IMG/VR virus record: IMGVR_UViG_3300006119_000075
Location: 1-21,143 of that record
Strand: one strand, 5' to 3'
From: a virus
Length of the DNA stretch: 21,143 bases
The notes below the pieces were generated by a model. It saw only the letters and a list, made by a program, of their open reading frames with translations. It was not told where the DNA came from and ran no database searches. Below, piece by piece: positions 5,626 through 14,430 of this stretch. The number at the start of each line of letters is the position of its first letter. Positions within the stretch are counted from its first letter, which is position 1. The position numbers were made by a program, and so were the translations under genes.

Positions 5626-7613
5626 CCGCTAAAGTCCTATCACTTACAGTACCCGCAGGGATTCAGCGCGATGGTACGCAGTTCGCTGCAGCTTCCTACG
5701 TGGACGGCCAGTGGGTGCGTTTTCAGCGTGGTTTGCCTAGAAAGATAGGCGGTTACTCAGGCGCTTTTTTAAACGCTTCTGGAGCTTCTAGAGGGCTTAT
5801 CATGAGCGCCACAAATGGCTTGAACTATATCATCTCAGGATACAGTGCAGGTCTTCAGCAATGGGTGACCAATAACGTAACAGCGATTGGAACTGGTCCA
5901 ACTCCATTCTCAATTAGTTCTTCTTATTTCACACCCAACGCAACCAATCTTTGGCAGTTTGACATCGGATATGACTCCACGGGTGGTGGAACATTACAGT
6001 TGATTGCTCACCCTGGTCAGAATCTTCAGTACATCACAAGTACCACCAACGTGCGTCCTTTATATGGCCAATTCACAGGAACATCATTGGCACCAGTCGG
6101 CGTTTTCACCGCAGTAGGAACTACTACTACTAGTTCAACTAGTGTTACATTTGCGACTACTAATGTAGCCATGGGGCCAGGTGTTTCAGTTACTGGAACT
6201 GGTATTCAATCAGGTAGCACTATTGTTTCCTCATCTTTGGTTGCAGGCGTATGGACCGTTGTTTTAAATAAACCCGCCACAGCATCAGGCTCAGCCACAT
6301 TGACGTTTGACAACAACATCTCGGTAAGCGGCGGAGTTGTAATGTTGTACCCTTACTTGTTTGTTTATGGCAACAATGGGTTGATTCAGAACTGCGCTGC
6401 AGGCGACTTCAACAACTGGACTAGCGCTGACGCAAACGCCAATAACGTGGCCTCTACAAAGATCGTGAAGGGCTTACCACTGCGTGGTGGTACTACCTCC
6501 CCTGCTGGGCTGTTTTGGTCGCTTGATAGCGTGATACGCGTGTCCTACACACCAACTACGGTGACCACAGGAACTACTTCATCTACGTTCTATTGGCGTT
6601 ATGACTTGATCACTCAACAGAGTTCAATCATGTCCTCTAGCTCTGTAATTGAGTACGATGGAATTTATTATTGGGCAGGTATTGATCGTTTCTTGATGTA
6701 CAACGGTGTTGTACAAGAAATACCCAACACCATGAACCAAAACTATTTCTTTGACAACGTCAACCTTTCTCAGCGCCAAAAGGTTTGGGCCAGTAAAGTG
6801 CCTCGTTTTGGCGAGATATGGTGGTTTTATCCTAGAGGTGACGCCACTGAGTGTACCGATGCCATCATCTATAACGTGCGTGAGAAGGTGTGGTATGACG
6901 CAGGTTCCGCACCAGGGGCGCAAAGATCAGCAGGGTGGTTTACTGAAGTGTTTCCCAAACCCATATGGGGTGACTACAATCCCAACACAATTGTTGAATT
7001 TCAAGGGTCAGTTTCAGGTACTACGTTGACAGTATCCTCAATGGTATTCGGATCATTGGCTGTAGGACAAATTATCCAAGGCGCAAGTGTTCCTGACCAA
7101 ATGGTGATTACAGCGCTTGGAAGCGGTTCTGGAGGCGCAGGAACGTATACTGTTTACAATCCAACAAGTACAACAGTTGCAGGCGAGCTAATGACTGTAA
7201 ACGGTTATACGATTTGGCAGCATGAGACTGGAATGAATCAAACATACTTGACCCATGTTGATGCAATTTATTCAGCATTTGAAACGCCTGTTTTGGGATC
7301 AAGTGCAGGGCTAGTTGGTTCAGTACAAGGACCAGGTGAAAACATGTGGACGCGATGCGAGCGTGTTGAGCCTGACTTTATCCAAACTGGACAGATGGAT
7401 GTGATTGTGACTGGTAAGGGTTATGCGGATGACATAGACCGCCCATCAGACCCTTATACATTTGATCCAACAACTCTTAAAATTGATATGCGTGAACAGC
7501 GCCGTGAGATGCGCTTGAGGTTTGAGAGCAATACTTTTAATGGTGACTACCAAATGGGTAAGATTGTCCTCAGTGTCGAGACTGGAGACGTTCGCGGAAC
7601 AGGCAACCCATGA
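5622..7613 (+). CDS. Tail hub / packaged-DNA stabilisation-like protein (P22 gp10-type)
   Basis: This 663-residue virion protein follows the adaptor and fibre-like genes, the position of tail hub or stabilisation proteins in P22-like podoviruses. Its N-terminus (VPAGIQRDGTQ, then DGQWVRFQRGLPRKIGGY at 28-45) resembles that group. The body has repeated beta blades with aromatic residues, such as IEYDGIYYWAGIDRFLMY (343-360) and FGEIWWFYPRGDATECTDAIIYN (about 396-418), suggesting a propeller. Two Gly/Thr-rich segments (about 160-230 and 458-527) look inserted. The start is TTG at 5622, chosen because GGAGG at 5611-5615 is six bases upstream and TTGA overlaps the preceding stop. The 3' end overlaps the next gene by four bases. 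It is longer than P22 gp10 (472 residues), partly because of the inserts. Confidence 0.6.
   Translation: MTAKVLSLTVPAGIQRDGTQFAAASYVDGQWVRFQRGLPRKIGGYSGAFLNASGASRGLIMSATNGLNYIISGYSAGLQQWVTNNVTAIGTGPTPFSISSSYFTPNATNLWQFDIGYDSTGGGTLQLIAHPGQNLQYITSTTNVRPLYGQFTGTSLAPVGVFTAVGTTTTSSTSVTFATTNVAMGPGVSVTGTGIQSGSTIVSSSLVAGVWTVVLNKPATASGSATLTFDNNISVSGGVVMLYPYLFVYGNNGLIQNCAAGDFNNWTSADANANNVASTKIVKGLPLRGGTTSPAGLFWSLDSVIRVSYTPTTVTTGTTSSTFYWRYDLITQQSSIMSSSSVIEYDGIYYWAGIDRFLMYNGVVQEIPNTMNQNYFFDNVNLSQRQKVWASKVPRFGEIWWFYPRGDATECTDAIIYNVREKVWYDAGSAPGAQRSAGWFTEVFPKPIWGDYNPNTIVEFQGSVSGTTLTVSSMVFGSLAVGQIIQGASVPDQMVITALGSGSGGAGTYTVYNPTSTTVAGELMTVNGYTIWQHETGMNQTYLTHVDAIYSAFETPVLGSSAGLVGSVQGPGENMWTRCERVEPDFIQTGQMDVIVTGKGYADDIDRPSDPYTFDPTTLKIDMREQRREMRLRFESNTFNGDYQMGKIVLSVETGDVRGTGNP
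6099..6311 (+). repeat. Inserted Gly/Thr-rich beta domain, copy 1 (in the hub protein)
   Basis: Residues about 160-230 of the hub protein form a Ser/Thr/Gly-rich segment containing SVTGTGIQSGSTIVSSS and ending in SGSATLTF. It resembles small beta domains that recur in phage tail proteins and interrupts the more aromatic propeller-like sequence. It shares the order strand, G.G(I/V), T.I, G.(W/Y)TV with copy 2 at 6993-7202 but is strongly diverged. Confidence 0.45.
6697..6715. repeat. Perfect 19-base inverted repeat inside the hub gene
   Basis: TGTACAAC and GTTGTACA are perfect 8-bp arms around GGT. The 7-base core TTGTACA/TGTACAA is the same as that of the inverted pair in the divergent control region at 17661-17709. 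It is inside coding sequence, so it may be coincidental. Confidence 0.4.
6993..7202 (+). repeat. Inserted Gly/Thr-rich beta domain, copy 2 (in the hub protein)
   Basis: Residues about 458-527 follow a pattern common in phage virion proteins: GSVSGTTLTVSS, then VGQIIQGASV, then ITALGSGSGGAGTYTV, then a closing strand. The flanking sequence reads smoothly from PKPIWGDY to NGYTIWQHETGMNQ, which suggests an insertion into the hub fold. Confidence 0.55.
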
Positions 7614-7843
7614 TAACGTATGACCCTAGAGGGATGACTTGGGACGAGTATTGCAAGCTGATGGAGGAGTTGTTTGCTCCGAATCAGTTGGGGCATCTGC
7701 CTGAAGAAGAGTGGAGAACTTGGGTAGACGGTATGAATGGTATTGGATATTTTGTGCAATCAGGAATACCCGATCACCGCTTGTATTCAAAGTGGAACGA
7801 GTGGGCTGAGGCCATGTGTGGAATTATGACTTTAGGAAATTAA
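7610..7843 (+). CDS. Small virion-block protein of unknown function
   Basis: I do not recognise this 77-residue protein. It is rich in Trp, Glu, Met and Gly (MTWDEYCKLMEELFAP, EEEWRTWVDGMN, SKWNEWAEAMCG) and looks like a compact helical domain without signal peptide or membrane segment. Its ATG overlaps the stop of the hub gene by four bases (ATGA), and the next gene starts one base after its stop. It is therefore tightly coupled to the virion operon and likely a minor tail or assembly protein. Trp-containing short helices might pack against the hub, but that is a guess. Confidence 0.7.
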   Translation: MITYDPRGMTWDEYCKLMEELFAPNQLGHLPEEEWRTWVDGMNGIGYFVQSGIPDHRLYSKWNEWAEAMCGIMTLGN

Positions 7844-7844
7844 C

Positions 7845-9560
7845 ATGACGACAACAACATCAGTAGATCCAGCATTTCAAGGTCTTGTGAATAACTATTT
7901 CACAAGCAATCCTAATGTTACACAATCACAACTTGCAAACACAATTAGTACGCAGGGCGGAATGACGCCTGAAATTGCGCAAGCTTTGGCAAATCATTAT
8001 GGAACTGATGTTGCAACAGTTAACTCTACTTACAACAATTTAATTGGCAATACTGGCGCACAAACAGCAAATACGAGCGCATCCAATTCACCATTAACTG
8101 CAAATGCTGCCAATACTTCTAGTGCGACAACACAAACATCTCCTTTGACTCAATTACAAGGCGTACAAAATACCATTCAAGGATTGTCTTCCACTCCACC
8201 ACAATATTCTGATCAGCAAATTGTGGACTACATTTCACAAAACAATTTAAGTGGGCAAGGTTTAACTGATGCCGAAAAACAATTTGGCGTTAATCAAGAT
8301 CGCGTAACACAAGCATATCAAAATATAGCCAAACAACCTGGTTACTCATTGGATCCAACCATGATGGCTTTAGCAGGTCAAGGCAATACTTTTGCCCAAG
8401 CCATGTTAAATGAGGCTACCTACAATCCACCACAGTCTCTTTTTGATAGTAAGTTTTTTAATCAAGATTATCAACAAGCCAAAGATAATTTAGGCATAAA
8501 CAGTCAGACTTTCAGAAACATTGCAAATGAAGTGCCTCTACAAACAACAATTGATAATTGGATCACTGCGCATCCAAATGCAACTGCTGCTGACATACAA
8601 AAAGCTGTAGGCACATCACAATACAAGGCATCTGACATACAAAATGCTTTAAGTAATATGGCTGCTTATGATCCCAATTCATATGAAGCAACAATGAGAT
8701 CATTCAATACTGCTGAAAACCTGAATCCATTAAAAGCATTTACTGATTATTTACAAAAAAATAGCACTCAAAATCAAGTAGGTTCTTATGACATGCCAAG
8801 TCAAGGCCAATTGGCAAAAGAAATAAATGCGTTGGGACTTGATCCTAGCACATTGTCTAGTTTGCCAAATAACATAAATGGGGTCTATTTTGGTGATCAA
8901 AGTACTTTACCAAGTTTGGCAAAAAATTTGAATATAGCGAATAGCTTAGCTCAAACAGGAACTGATGTTTACAATTTGTTAAATGGTATTGGTGATCCAA
9001 GCACTTTAAAAAAATATTCTGCGTTAGCTCAAGTAGTTAATGCTCCTACAAATAGCTCAGACTATCAAAACTTTACAAAATTAGCAAACTCTGGAGTTGA
9101 TGCCGCAACTTACGCTAAAGCTACTGGATCAAATTTGACCAATACTATAGCAAGCTACAACTTCCAACTTGATCCACAAGCAAGAGCTGATTCTACCCTT
9201 CAGTATTTAAATTTACCTAAAGGAACTCAATATCAGTATGGAACGAATTCTTCAGGAATTCCAACTTATGTATTTACTGATCCAACCACAAAACAACAAA
9301 TGGCATACACTGCTGTACCTGGTGGTCAGTATCAAAAAATACCATTAGCGCAAGCCCAAGCAGGCAACTTAGTACCTAAAAACACAAGTTCTTACGCGAC
9401 ATACAACTTTGGTCAAAGTGCATATGTAAATCCTTTTAACTCAAAAGGACAGATTGACACAACAAATGCTGCGGCTTTAGATTCTGCTTATAAAAATAAC
9501 TTAATTTCAATGACAGATTACTTGAATGCCAAGCAAGCCTTGACTAAAAAGACCACATAA
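7845..9560 (+). CDS. Large internal virion/ejection-like protein with helical repeats
   Basis: This 571-residue protein is rich in Asn, Gln, Thr, Ala and Ser and contains one cryptic helical module at least three times. The copies are at residues 14-67 (NYFTSNPNVTQSQLANTI), 125-161 (QIVDYISQNNLSGQGLTDAE) and 234-272 (TIDNWITAHPNATAADIQKA). Each copy has an amphipathic helix, an N-rich turn, a second helix and a third beginning near V, T or D-I-Q. Thr/Ser-rich linkers at 70-105 carry two SPL tripeptides. Residues about 455-530 are Tyr-rich and may be beta. AGGAAA lies upstream and the gene starts one base after the previous stop. An ejected or internal virion protein is inferred from place and composition. 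It looks AT-richer than the early genes. Confidence 0.6.
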   Translation: MTTTTSVDPAFQGLVNNYFTSNPNVTQSQLANTISTQGGMTPEIAQALANHYGTDVATVNSTYNNLIGNTGAQTANTSASNSPLTANAANTSSATTQTSPLTQLQGVQNTIQGLSSTPPQYSDQQIVDYISQNNLSGQGLTDAEKQFGVNQDRVTQAYQNIAKQPGYSLDPTMMALAGQGNTFAQAMLNEATYNPPQSLFDSKFFNQDYQQAKDNLGINSQTFRNIANEVPLQTTIDNWITAHPNATAADIQKAVGTSQYKASDIQNALSNMAAYDPNSYEATMRSFNTAENLNPLKAFTDYLQKNSTQNQVGSYDMPSQGQLAKEINALGLDPSTLSSLPNNINGVYFGDQSTLPSLAKNLNIANSLAQTGTDVYNLLNGIGDPSTLKKYSALAQVVNAPTNSSDYQNFTKLANSGVDAATYAKATGSNLTNTIASYNFQLDPQARADSTLQYLNLPKGTQYQYGTNSSGIPTYVFTDPTTKQQMAYTAVPGGQYQKIPLAQAQAGNLVPKNTSSYATYNFGQSAYVNPFNSKGQIDTTNAAALDSAYKNNLISMTDYLNAKQALTKKTT

Positions 9561-11873
9561 ATGAGCACAACAGCCAACGCATCATCGTCACCATTAGCGC
9601 AAGACATTTGGTCTACGGCTAGTCAGACTTTTGATGATACCTACAACACCATTCAAACAGGTCAAGCCAAGATCGGAACGATTACTGGTGGAGTTGATGA
9701 CAATGGCAACCCAATTACGTCAACAGGCTTAATTGATGGACAAGGCAATTTCATCAATGGCAATATCCAACAAGTAGCGCCAAACGTATACGCAATTATG
9801 TCTGGTTCTACTGGTGGAACCATGAACACATTTGTTCGTGTTGATCCCAATACGGGAGCAGTGCAACCCGTTACCGATCCAAGCACGCAAGTCACTTACA
9901 CAGGTGGATCTAAGGGCGGTTTTATTGGAAACATCGCTAGGGATTTAGGTCCAATCCCTATGATTGCGGCTTCAATCATCGACCCAACCTTACTGCCTTA
10001 TGTCTCTGCAGCCGATACTTATGCGCAGACAGGAGACTTAACAAAAGCAGCTACATCTGGAGCGCTTTCGTATTTGGCTTCCACTGCAGGCAATGCGGCA
10101 GGTCAAACTGTAGGTAAGGCCATAGGATCAACTTTAGGCGAAGACCCTAGTTTGTTGGGAGAAGCACTTCAAGGCGCAGGTTCTGGGGCTGCTAGATCTT
10201 TGACTGCAGCAGAAATTTCATCTCAAGGTAAAGCAGATCCTTTAATTGCATTGATGGCAGGCGGAATAAGTGGTGGCGTATCTGCAATCACTGATCAAAT
10301 ACCAGGCATTCAGAATTTAAGTCCTTCAGGACAAATCGCTGTTTCCAAAATCATAGGCGGCGTTTTAGCTGGTCAGCCAGCCACTCAAACGGCAATTAAC
10401 TTGGCCATAGCCGCAGGGCGTGAAGAGTATAAAAATCAAGTCTCACAGGGTAATGTATCTACACCTACAGATCAAACTTCTACCACTACTTCGCCTTTAG
10501 CCACAGATACAAGTCAAACTGTTGCTACTAGCGCAAGCTCAGATAGCCCACTTAGCAATGTTCAAATCACTGGATCAAGCACTGACCCAACGGATTACAC
10601 AGTAAGCTCTACAAATACAAGTGATGCAAACAGTCCTCTTGGAAAAGTTACTATTACGGCCAAGAAAAATGCAACAACTCCTGATGACACGGTTATAGCT
10701 GATCCTAATGCGACACAATTACAACCAGTTACTGTTGTTGGTTCTAGTGGAATTGACAACACAGTTAGTGACAATACTGTTGTTGAAGACCCTAATGCTG
10801 TTAAATTGAATCCAGTTACTGTTGTTGCAAAAAAAGATACAACTGACAATGTGGTAACCCCTGCAGTTGTTACTGACACAACAAAAACTCCAACAACCAC
10901 AAAAACAACAACACCTGCCGCCAAGACATCAACTTCAACCACTTCAACGGCGTCAAGTTCACCCCTGTCAGGTGGAACTACTAGTTCAACTGGGTTGCCT
11001 ATGGTTGCGACCATGTTGGCAGGCGCTCCTGTGTATGGAAATCCTGCTCATTTACAGGCACTTAAACAAATTTTTGATCAACTTGATCCTGAGTTGGCAA
11101 AGATCATGTCTCAGCCATCACCAAAACAAGAACAGCCCACACAAGTATCCCAAGCTGACTTGGCAGAACTTAATAAAGAAATTAAGATGGAGCAACCTGA
11201 AGTGGCGGAAAGTTTTTTAACCATGGCTGATGGTGGCAGCTCATTTAGTGATCTTGTGAAAAACACTCAATACAAGAACATTGCGCCTGAAGCGCCAACG
11301 ATGCTTAAAGCCGCTCCCGAAATTCAACATGAGTCTAGATTTAGCCCCTTGCATCAGCTAAGGCAAGGCATCAGAAGGGACTCTCAGGCGACTTCTTTGC
11401 TTGCCCATGGGGGTCTACCTCATAAGTACCGTGAAGCGGCTCCAGAGGGCCATAAACCCGAATTTATCACAGGCTTGACTGGATACTATGCCAACGGCAA
11501 AGGAACTGGCCAAAGCGACGATATACCAGCCATGCTCCACGATGGAGACTATGTGATGGATGCTGACACGGTAGCCTCTTTTGGTGACGGATCAAGCAAA
11601 GCAGGCGCACAAGTTTTGAGTAAGTTTCATCACGAAATACCTCACAAAATGGCAGTTGGTGGGAATCCTGTCCCCGCCAAGATTGCTGATGGAGAGTATG
11701 TGTTTCCAGCTAGTTTTGTGACTGCCATAGGTGGCGGAGACAACAAGCTAGGATCGAAATTATTGGATAAAATGCGTGAAGAGCTACGCGCCCACAAGAG
11801 AAGTGCTCCTGACACAAAAATACCACCGAAAGCAAAATCACCTCTTGACTATCTCAAGATGGCGAAAGGATAA
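9561..11873 (+). CDS. Large virion protein with repeat array and duplicated C-terminal domain
   Basis: This 770-residue protein starts immediately after the preceding stop. An N-terminal domain (about 1-115) resembles beta structure, with VDDNGNPITSTGLIDGQG. Residues about 120-285 are an Ala/Gly-rich helical, membrane-prone stretch (PIPMIAASIIDPTLL; GNAAGQTVGKAIG). A Thr/Ser-rich linker with four repeat units runs from about 310 to 470. The C-terminus has two related segments: IPAMLHDGDYVMDADTVASF (655-674) and VPAKIADGEYVFPASFVTAI (704-723), each followed by G-G/D and a helix with LLDKM-like residues. SPL occurs seven times. This C-terminal pattern is common in internal virion proteins of environmental podoviruses. 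A DNA-ejection role is inferred; the catalytic function, if any, is unknown. Confidence 0.6.
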   Translation: MSTTANASSSPLAQDIWSTASQTFDDTYNTIQTGQAKIGTITGGVDDNGNPITSTGLIDGQGNFINGNIQQVAPNVYAIMSGSTGGTMNTFVRVDPNTGAVQPVTDPSTQVTYTGGSKGGFIGNIARDLGPIPMIAASIIDPTLLPYVSAADTYAQTGDLTKAATSGALSYLASTAGNAAGQTVGKAIGSTLGEDPSLLGEALQGAGSGAARSLTAAEISSQGKADPLIALMAGGISGGVSAITDQIPGIQNLSPSGQIAVSKIIGGVLAGQPATQTAINLAIAAGREEYKNQVSQGNVSTPTDQTSTTTSPLATDTSQTVATSASSDSPLSNVQITGSSTDPTDYTVSSTNTSDANSPLGKVTITAKKNATTPDDTVIADPNATQLQPVTVVGSSGIDNTVSDNTVVEDPNAVKLNPVTVVAKKDTTDNVVTPAVVTDTTKTPTTTKTTTPAAKTSTSTTSTASSSPLSGGTTSSTGLPMVATMLAGAPVYGNPAHLQALKQIFDQLDPELAKIMSQPSPKQEQPTQVSQADLAELNKEIKMEQPEVAESFLTMADGGSSFSDLVKNTQYKNIAPEAPTMLKAAPEIQHESRFSPLHQLRQGIRRDSQATSLLAHGGLPHKYREAAPEGHKPEFITGLTGYYANGKGTGQSDDIPAMLHDGDYVMDADTVASFGDGSSKAGAQVLSKFHHEIPHKMAVGGNPVPAKIADGEYVFPASFVTAIGGGDNKLGSKLLDKMREELRAHKRSAPDTKIPPKAKSPLDYLKMAKG
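10551..10836 (+). repeat. Four tandem units of about 28 residues in the 770-residue virion protein
   Basis: Units begin with LSNVQITGSS (331), LGKVTITAKK (360), LQPVTVVGSS (387) and LNPVTVVAKK (416), spaced 29, 27 and 29 residues. The consensus is L-x-x-V-(QT)-(IV)-(TV)-(GA)-(SK)-(SK) followed by a D/T/S/N-rich spacer that often holds DPNA. GSS and AKK endings alternate, so the array may have grown by doubling of a pair. Confidence 0.7.
11523..11774 (+). repeat. Duplicated about 35-residue C-terminal segment
   Basis: Residues 655-689 and 704-738 of the 770-residue protein align as (I/V)PA-x-x-x-DG-(D/E)-YV-x-x-A-x-x-V-x-(S/A)-(F/I)-G-x-G and then an amphipathic helix. The two copies are about 49 residues apart, with a short linker containing MAVGG. 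Confidence 0.65.
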
Positions 11874-11875
11874 AA

Positions 11876-12991
11876 ATGTCTAACCTATTACAGTCATCAC
11901 AAACGCAAGCGACGACCGCACCATCGTATTACACGGACTACCTGAGTAATATTGCTTCTCAGGGCGCAAACGCAGCTCAAAATGCACAATACGTTGGTGC
12001 TCAGCCTTTACAACAACAGGCATTTGAGAACGTAGGAACTGCAGCAAGTGCCTATCAGCCAACATTACAGCAAGCAGGTCAAACGTTGACTAGCGCAGGT
12101 GGTGTGACATCACCCTTGGCTGCTGGAGCAAATTACTTGGCTGCAGCAGGTCAGAGCCCTGCACAACAGGCTCAGGGCTACATGAGCCCCTATATCAATT
12201 CAGTAATCAACAACATGTCTGATATTGCACAACGCAATATTCAGCAGAATCTAGCTCCACAAGCCACTTCTAGCGCTGTGGGCTCAGGTCAATTTGGTTC
12301 ACAGCGTGGCGCTCAGGTCCTTGGTCAAGTGATCAATAGCGCTAACCAAGACTTAAACAACCAAATTGGTCAATTGCTTAATAGTGGATATAACACAGCG
12401 CTCACAACTGCTGAACAACAAAATGCATTACAAGGCCAATTGGGACAAATTGCTGGAAACCAAGCTTCTGCAAATCAACAAAACCTAACTAACCTTGGCG
12501 CACAACAATCTACCTTGGCAGGTCAGAACCAAGCACTTGGATTGGCTGACATCAATGCCTTGTCTACCTTGGGTGGCCAACAGCAGACAATTGCACAGAA
12601 TCAACAGTTGTTCCCATTGACAAACTTGTCTACATTGTCAGGATTGTTGCGTGGATACAATGTACCAACAACCACTACAACGACTGCACAGGGTTCTCCA
12701 TTGTCTGGTGCAGCTACTTTGGGCGCGGGTCTTGCAGGTTTGTTGCAAGGTACTGGAACAAGTGGAACTGGACCCAATTTATTGAGTCAATTAACTGGAC
12801 AAAGCTCAATTGGTGGTTTGTTCAATAATATTTTTGGAACTGGGTCAACATCTTCAGGCGGAACTGCCGTAAATGGAAATCCAAATGGTTCAGCCAATAT
12901 TGATACATCTGGTTGGAAAAGCAATGGAGATGGAACTTACACAACCACAACAGGCCAAATTGTTGATGCTTATGGCAATCCACAAGATTAA
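11876..12991 (+). CDS. Gln/Asn/Ala-rich virion protein (probable internal or ejection protein)
   Basis: This 371-residue protein is dominated by Gln, Asn, Ala, Ser and Gly and has long predicted helices (about 20-75 and 105-245). Residues about 103-175 contain MSPYINSVINNMSDIAQRNI and GSGQFGSQRGAQVL, then a Gln/Asn-rich helix ending SGYNTAL. This resembles a recurrent segment of phage virion and ejection proteins (NPY-x-x-x-V, then GxFGSxR). The C-terminus changes to Gly/Thr-rich sequence ending in a strand-rich tail (GWKSNGDGTYTTTTG). SPL occurs at 79-81 and 274-276. AAAGGA precedes the ATG and the stop of the upstream gene lies two bases before it. There is no enzyme motif. Confidence 0.62.
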   Translation: MSNLLQSSQTQATTAPSYYTDYLSNIASQGANAAQNAQYVGAQPLQQQAFENVGTAASAYQPTLQQAGQTLTSAGGVTSPLAAGANYLAAAGQSPAQQAQGYMSPYINSVINNMSDIAQRNIQQNLAPQATSSAVGSGQFGSQRGAQVLGQVINSANQDLNNQIGQLLNSGYNTALTTAEQQNALQGQLGQIAGNQASANQQNLTNLGAQQSTLAGQNQALGLADINALSTLGGQQQTIAQNQQLFPLTNLSTLSGLLRGYNVPTTTTTTAQGSPLSGAATLGAGLAGLLQGTGTSGTGPNLLSQLTGQSSIGGLFNNIFGTGSTSSGGTAVNGNPNGSANIDTSGWKSNGDGTYTTTTGQIVDAYGNPQD

Positions 12992-13001
12992 GGAATAAAT
13001 C

Positions 13002-14429
13002 ATGACGACCACGACTTCTCCTTTAATGTTTGATGTGAAAAGCACAGACCAGTCAAAAGTAAACCCCGCTGGTTTTGAAGACCCACGGATTGCCAAATCA
13101 TATGAAGATGTTTCTGCAACCAAAGAAGAGCTTATCAAAAGATTGGAAGAGCGCTATGCTCAACCCAATTGGTTTAAAGTAGCCGCAGGATTTGCTAAGC
13201 CACAACTTGGTGGATTCATGGCATCTTTAGGTTCAGCTACAGATGAATTAGGAAATTGGCAAGAACAACAGCGTGCAATTCAACCCACAATTGCAAACAT
13301 GCGCGCTGAGCTTGCTCAACAAAATTTAGTCTTGACCCAGAAAAAAGTAGCGGATGAAATACTTCAGAAAGAAGGTATTACGCCTGAGTCTGCTAAAAAG
13401 ATTGTTCGTCTTGCACCTGATTCTCCGCAGTCTCAAGCTATTCTCAAAGGCACTGAAGTTGCGTCTACACAAGCAGGTACAAAATCAACTGAGTTGGGTA
13501 CAAGTTTAACTGCACAAAAAGCCAAAGTAGAAAACCCAGTTTTTGAAGTTAAAGAATACACACCAAAAGATTGGGAATCTATGGTTGGTAAGAGTGCTGA
13601 AAACTTGAAAAAACAATTGATTGATAGCGGTAAATTCACTCCAGAAGGATTGAGTGGTTTTAGTTATGATCAATTACTTGATGCAAATAAAGCACTGCAA
13701 TCTGAATATGCTGGGCAAAAAATCAAAGATGCACGTACTGCTGGTGAGGTTGTTGCTCAAAATTCCGAAAATCTTAACAAGCTCACTGAAGCTCGTTACT
13801 TAGCATCATCAAAGGGCATGGAAAAGTTACTTGGGCTTGAATCAGGTCAAAGTGCTGTTTCAGCATTGTTTGGATATTTAGCTAACCCATCTGATCAATC
13901 ACAGATGTCAGCTATGAGTAAAGCTGCACGTCAATTGATGTCTACTGATCCAGAGGCATACAACAATTTTGTTGTTTTACAAAAGGTATTGCAACAAAAC
14001 TTGGCTGATGCACGTCAAGCAATTACTAATCCCTCCGTTGGGGCTCAGAACTTGTTGGCAACAACGTATCCTAGCTATACACAACCAAGGGATGCAATCG
14101 TTAAGATTCTTGATTTGATTGCTCATGAGAAGTCAACACAAATGCGTGAGGGATTGATTAGACAAGATTACCGTGGTGATCCAACTCAGTTCTATTCAAA
14201 ATCCAACACACCATATGTCAATTTACAAAAAGCAATTACACAAGAAAGATTAGACATTTTGAATGGCAATACATCTAAATCAAGATTGCCCTCTTTCTAT
14301 TCTCCCTACAATGTTCTTGAAACAAATCCTACTGAACCACCAAAAGGTAGAGAGACAAAGTTGCCAGTTGGTTACCATGAAGAAATTATCAATGGTAAGC
14401 GTCACATTCGTGCAGATAAGGTAAATTGA
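13002..14429 (+). CDS. Helix-rich virion protein of unknown function
   Basis: I do not recognise this 475-residue protein as a family. It is mostly helical and charged. Examples are SATKEELIKRLEERYAQPNW (38-57) and IQPTIANMRAELAQQNLVL followed by QKKVADEILQKEG (about 93-124). A more globular region follows with aromatic residues around 375-440 (YPSYTQPRDAI; GDPTQFY). The first eight residues, MTTTTSPL, contain the SPL tripeptide shared with its neighbours. AAGGAAT precedes the ATG. It lies between the Gln-rich virion protein and the lysozyme-domain protein, an order like that of podovirus ejection proteins, so it may form part of the same trans-envelope complex. That role is inferred from position only. 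Confidence 0.6.
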   Translation: MTTTTSPLMFDVKSTDQSKVNPAGFEDPRIAKSYEDVSATKEELIKRLEERYAQPNWFKVAAGFAKPQLGGFMASLGSATDELGNWQEQQRAIQPTIANMRAELAQQNLVLTQKKVADEILQKEGITPESAKKIVRLAPDSPQSQAILKGTEVASTQAGTKSTELGTSLTAQKAKVENPVFEVKEYTPKDWESMVGKSAENLKKQLIDSGKFTPEGLSGFSYDQLLDANKALQSEYAGQKIKDARTAGEVVAQNSENLNKLTEARYLASSKGMEKLLGLESGQSAVSALFGYLANPSDQSQMSAMSKAARQLMSTDPEAYNNFVVLQKVLQQNLADARQAITNPSVGAQNLLATTYPSYTQPRDAIVKILDLIAHEKSTQMREGLIRQDYRGDPTQFYSKSNTPYVNLQKAITQERLDILNGNTSKSRLPSFYSPYNVLETNPTEPPKGRETKLPVGYHEEIINGKRHIRADKVN

Positions 14430-14430
14430 T

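Noticed and set aside
10595-11014. 139-codon minus-strand frame rich in Val
   Set aside because: It is antisense to the Thr/Ser-rich repeat linker; its Val-rich composition is a shadow of Thr codons and it has no ribosome binding site or context.
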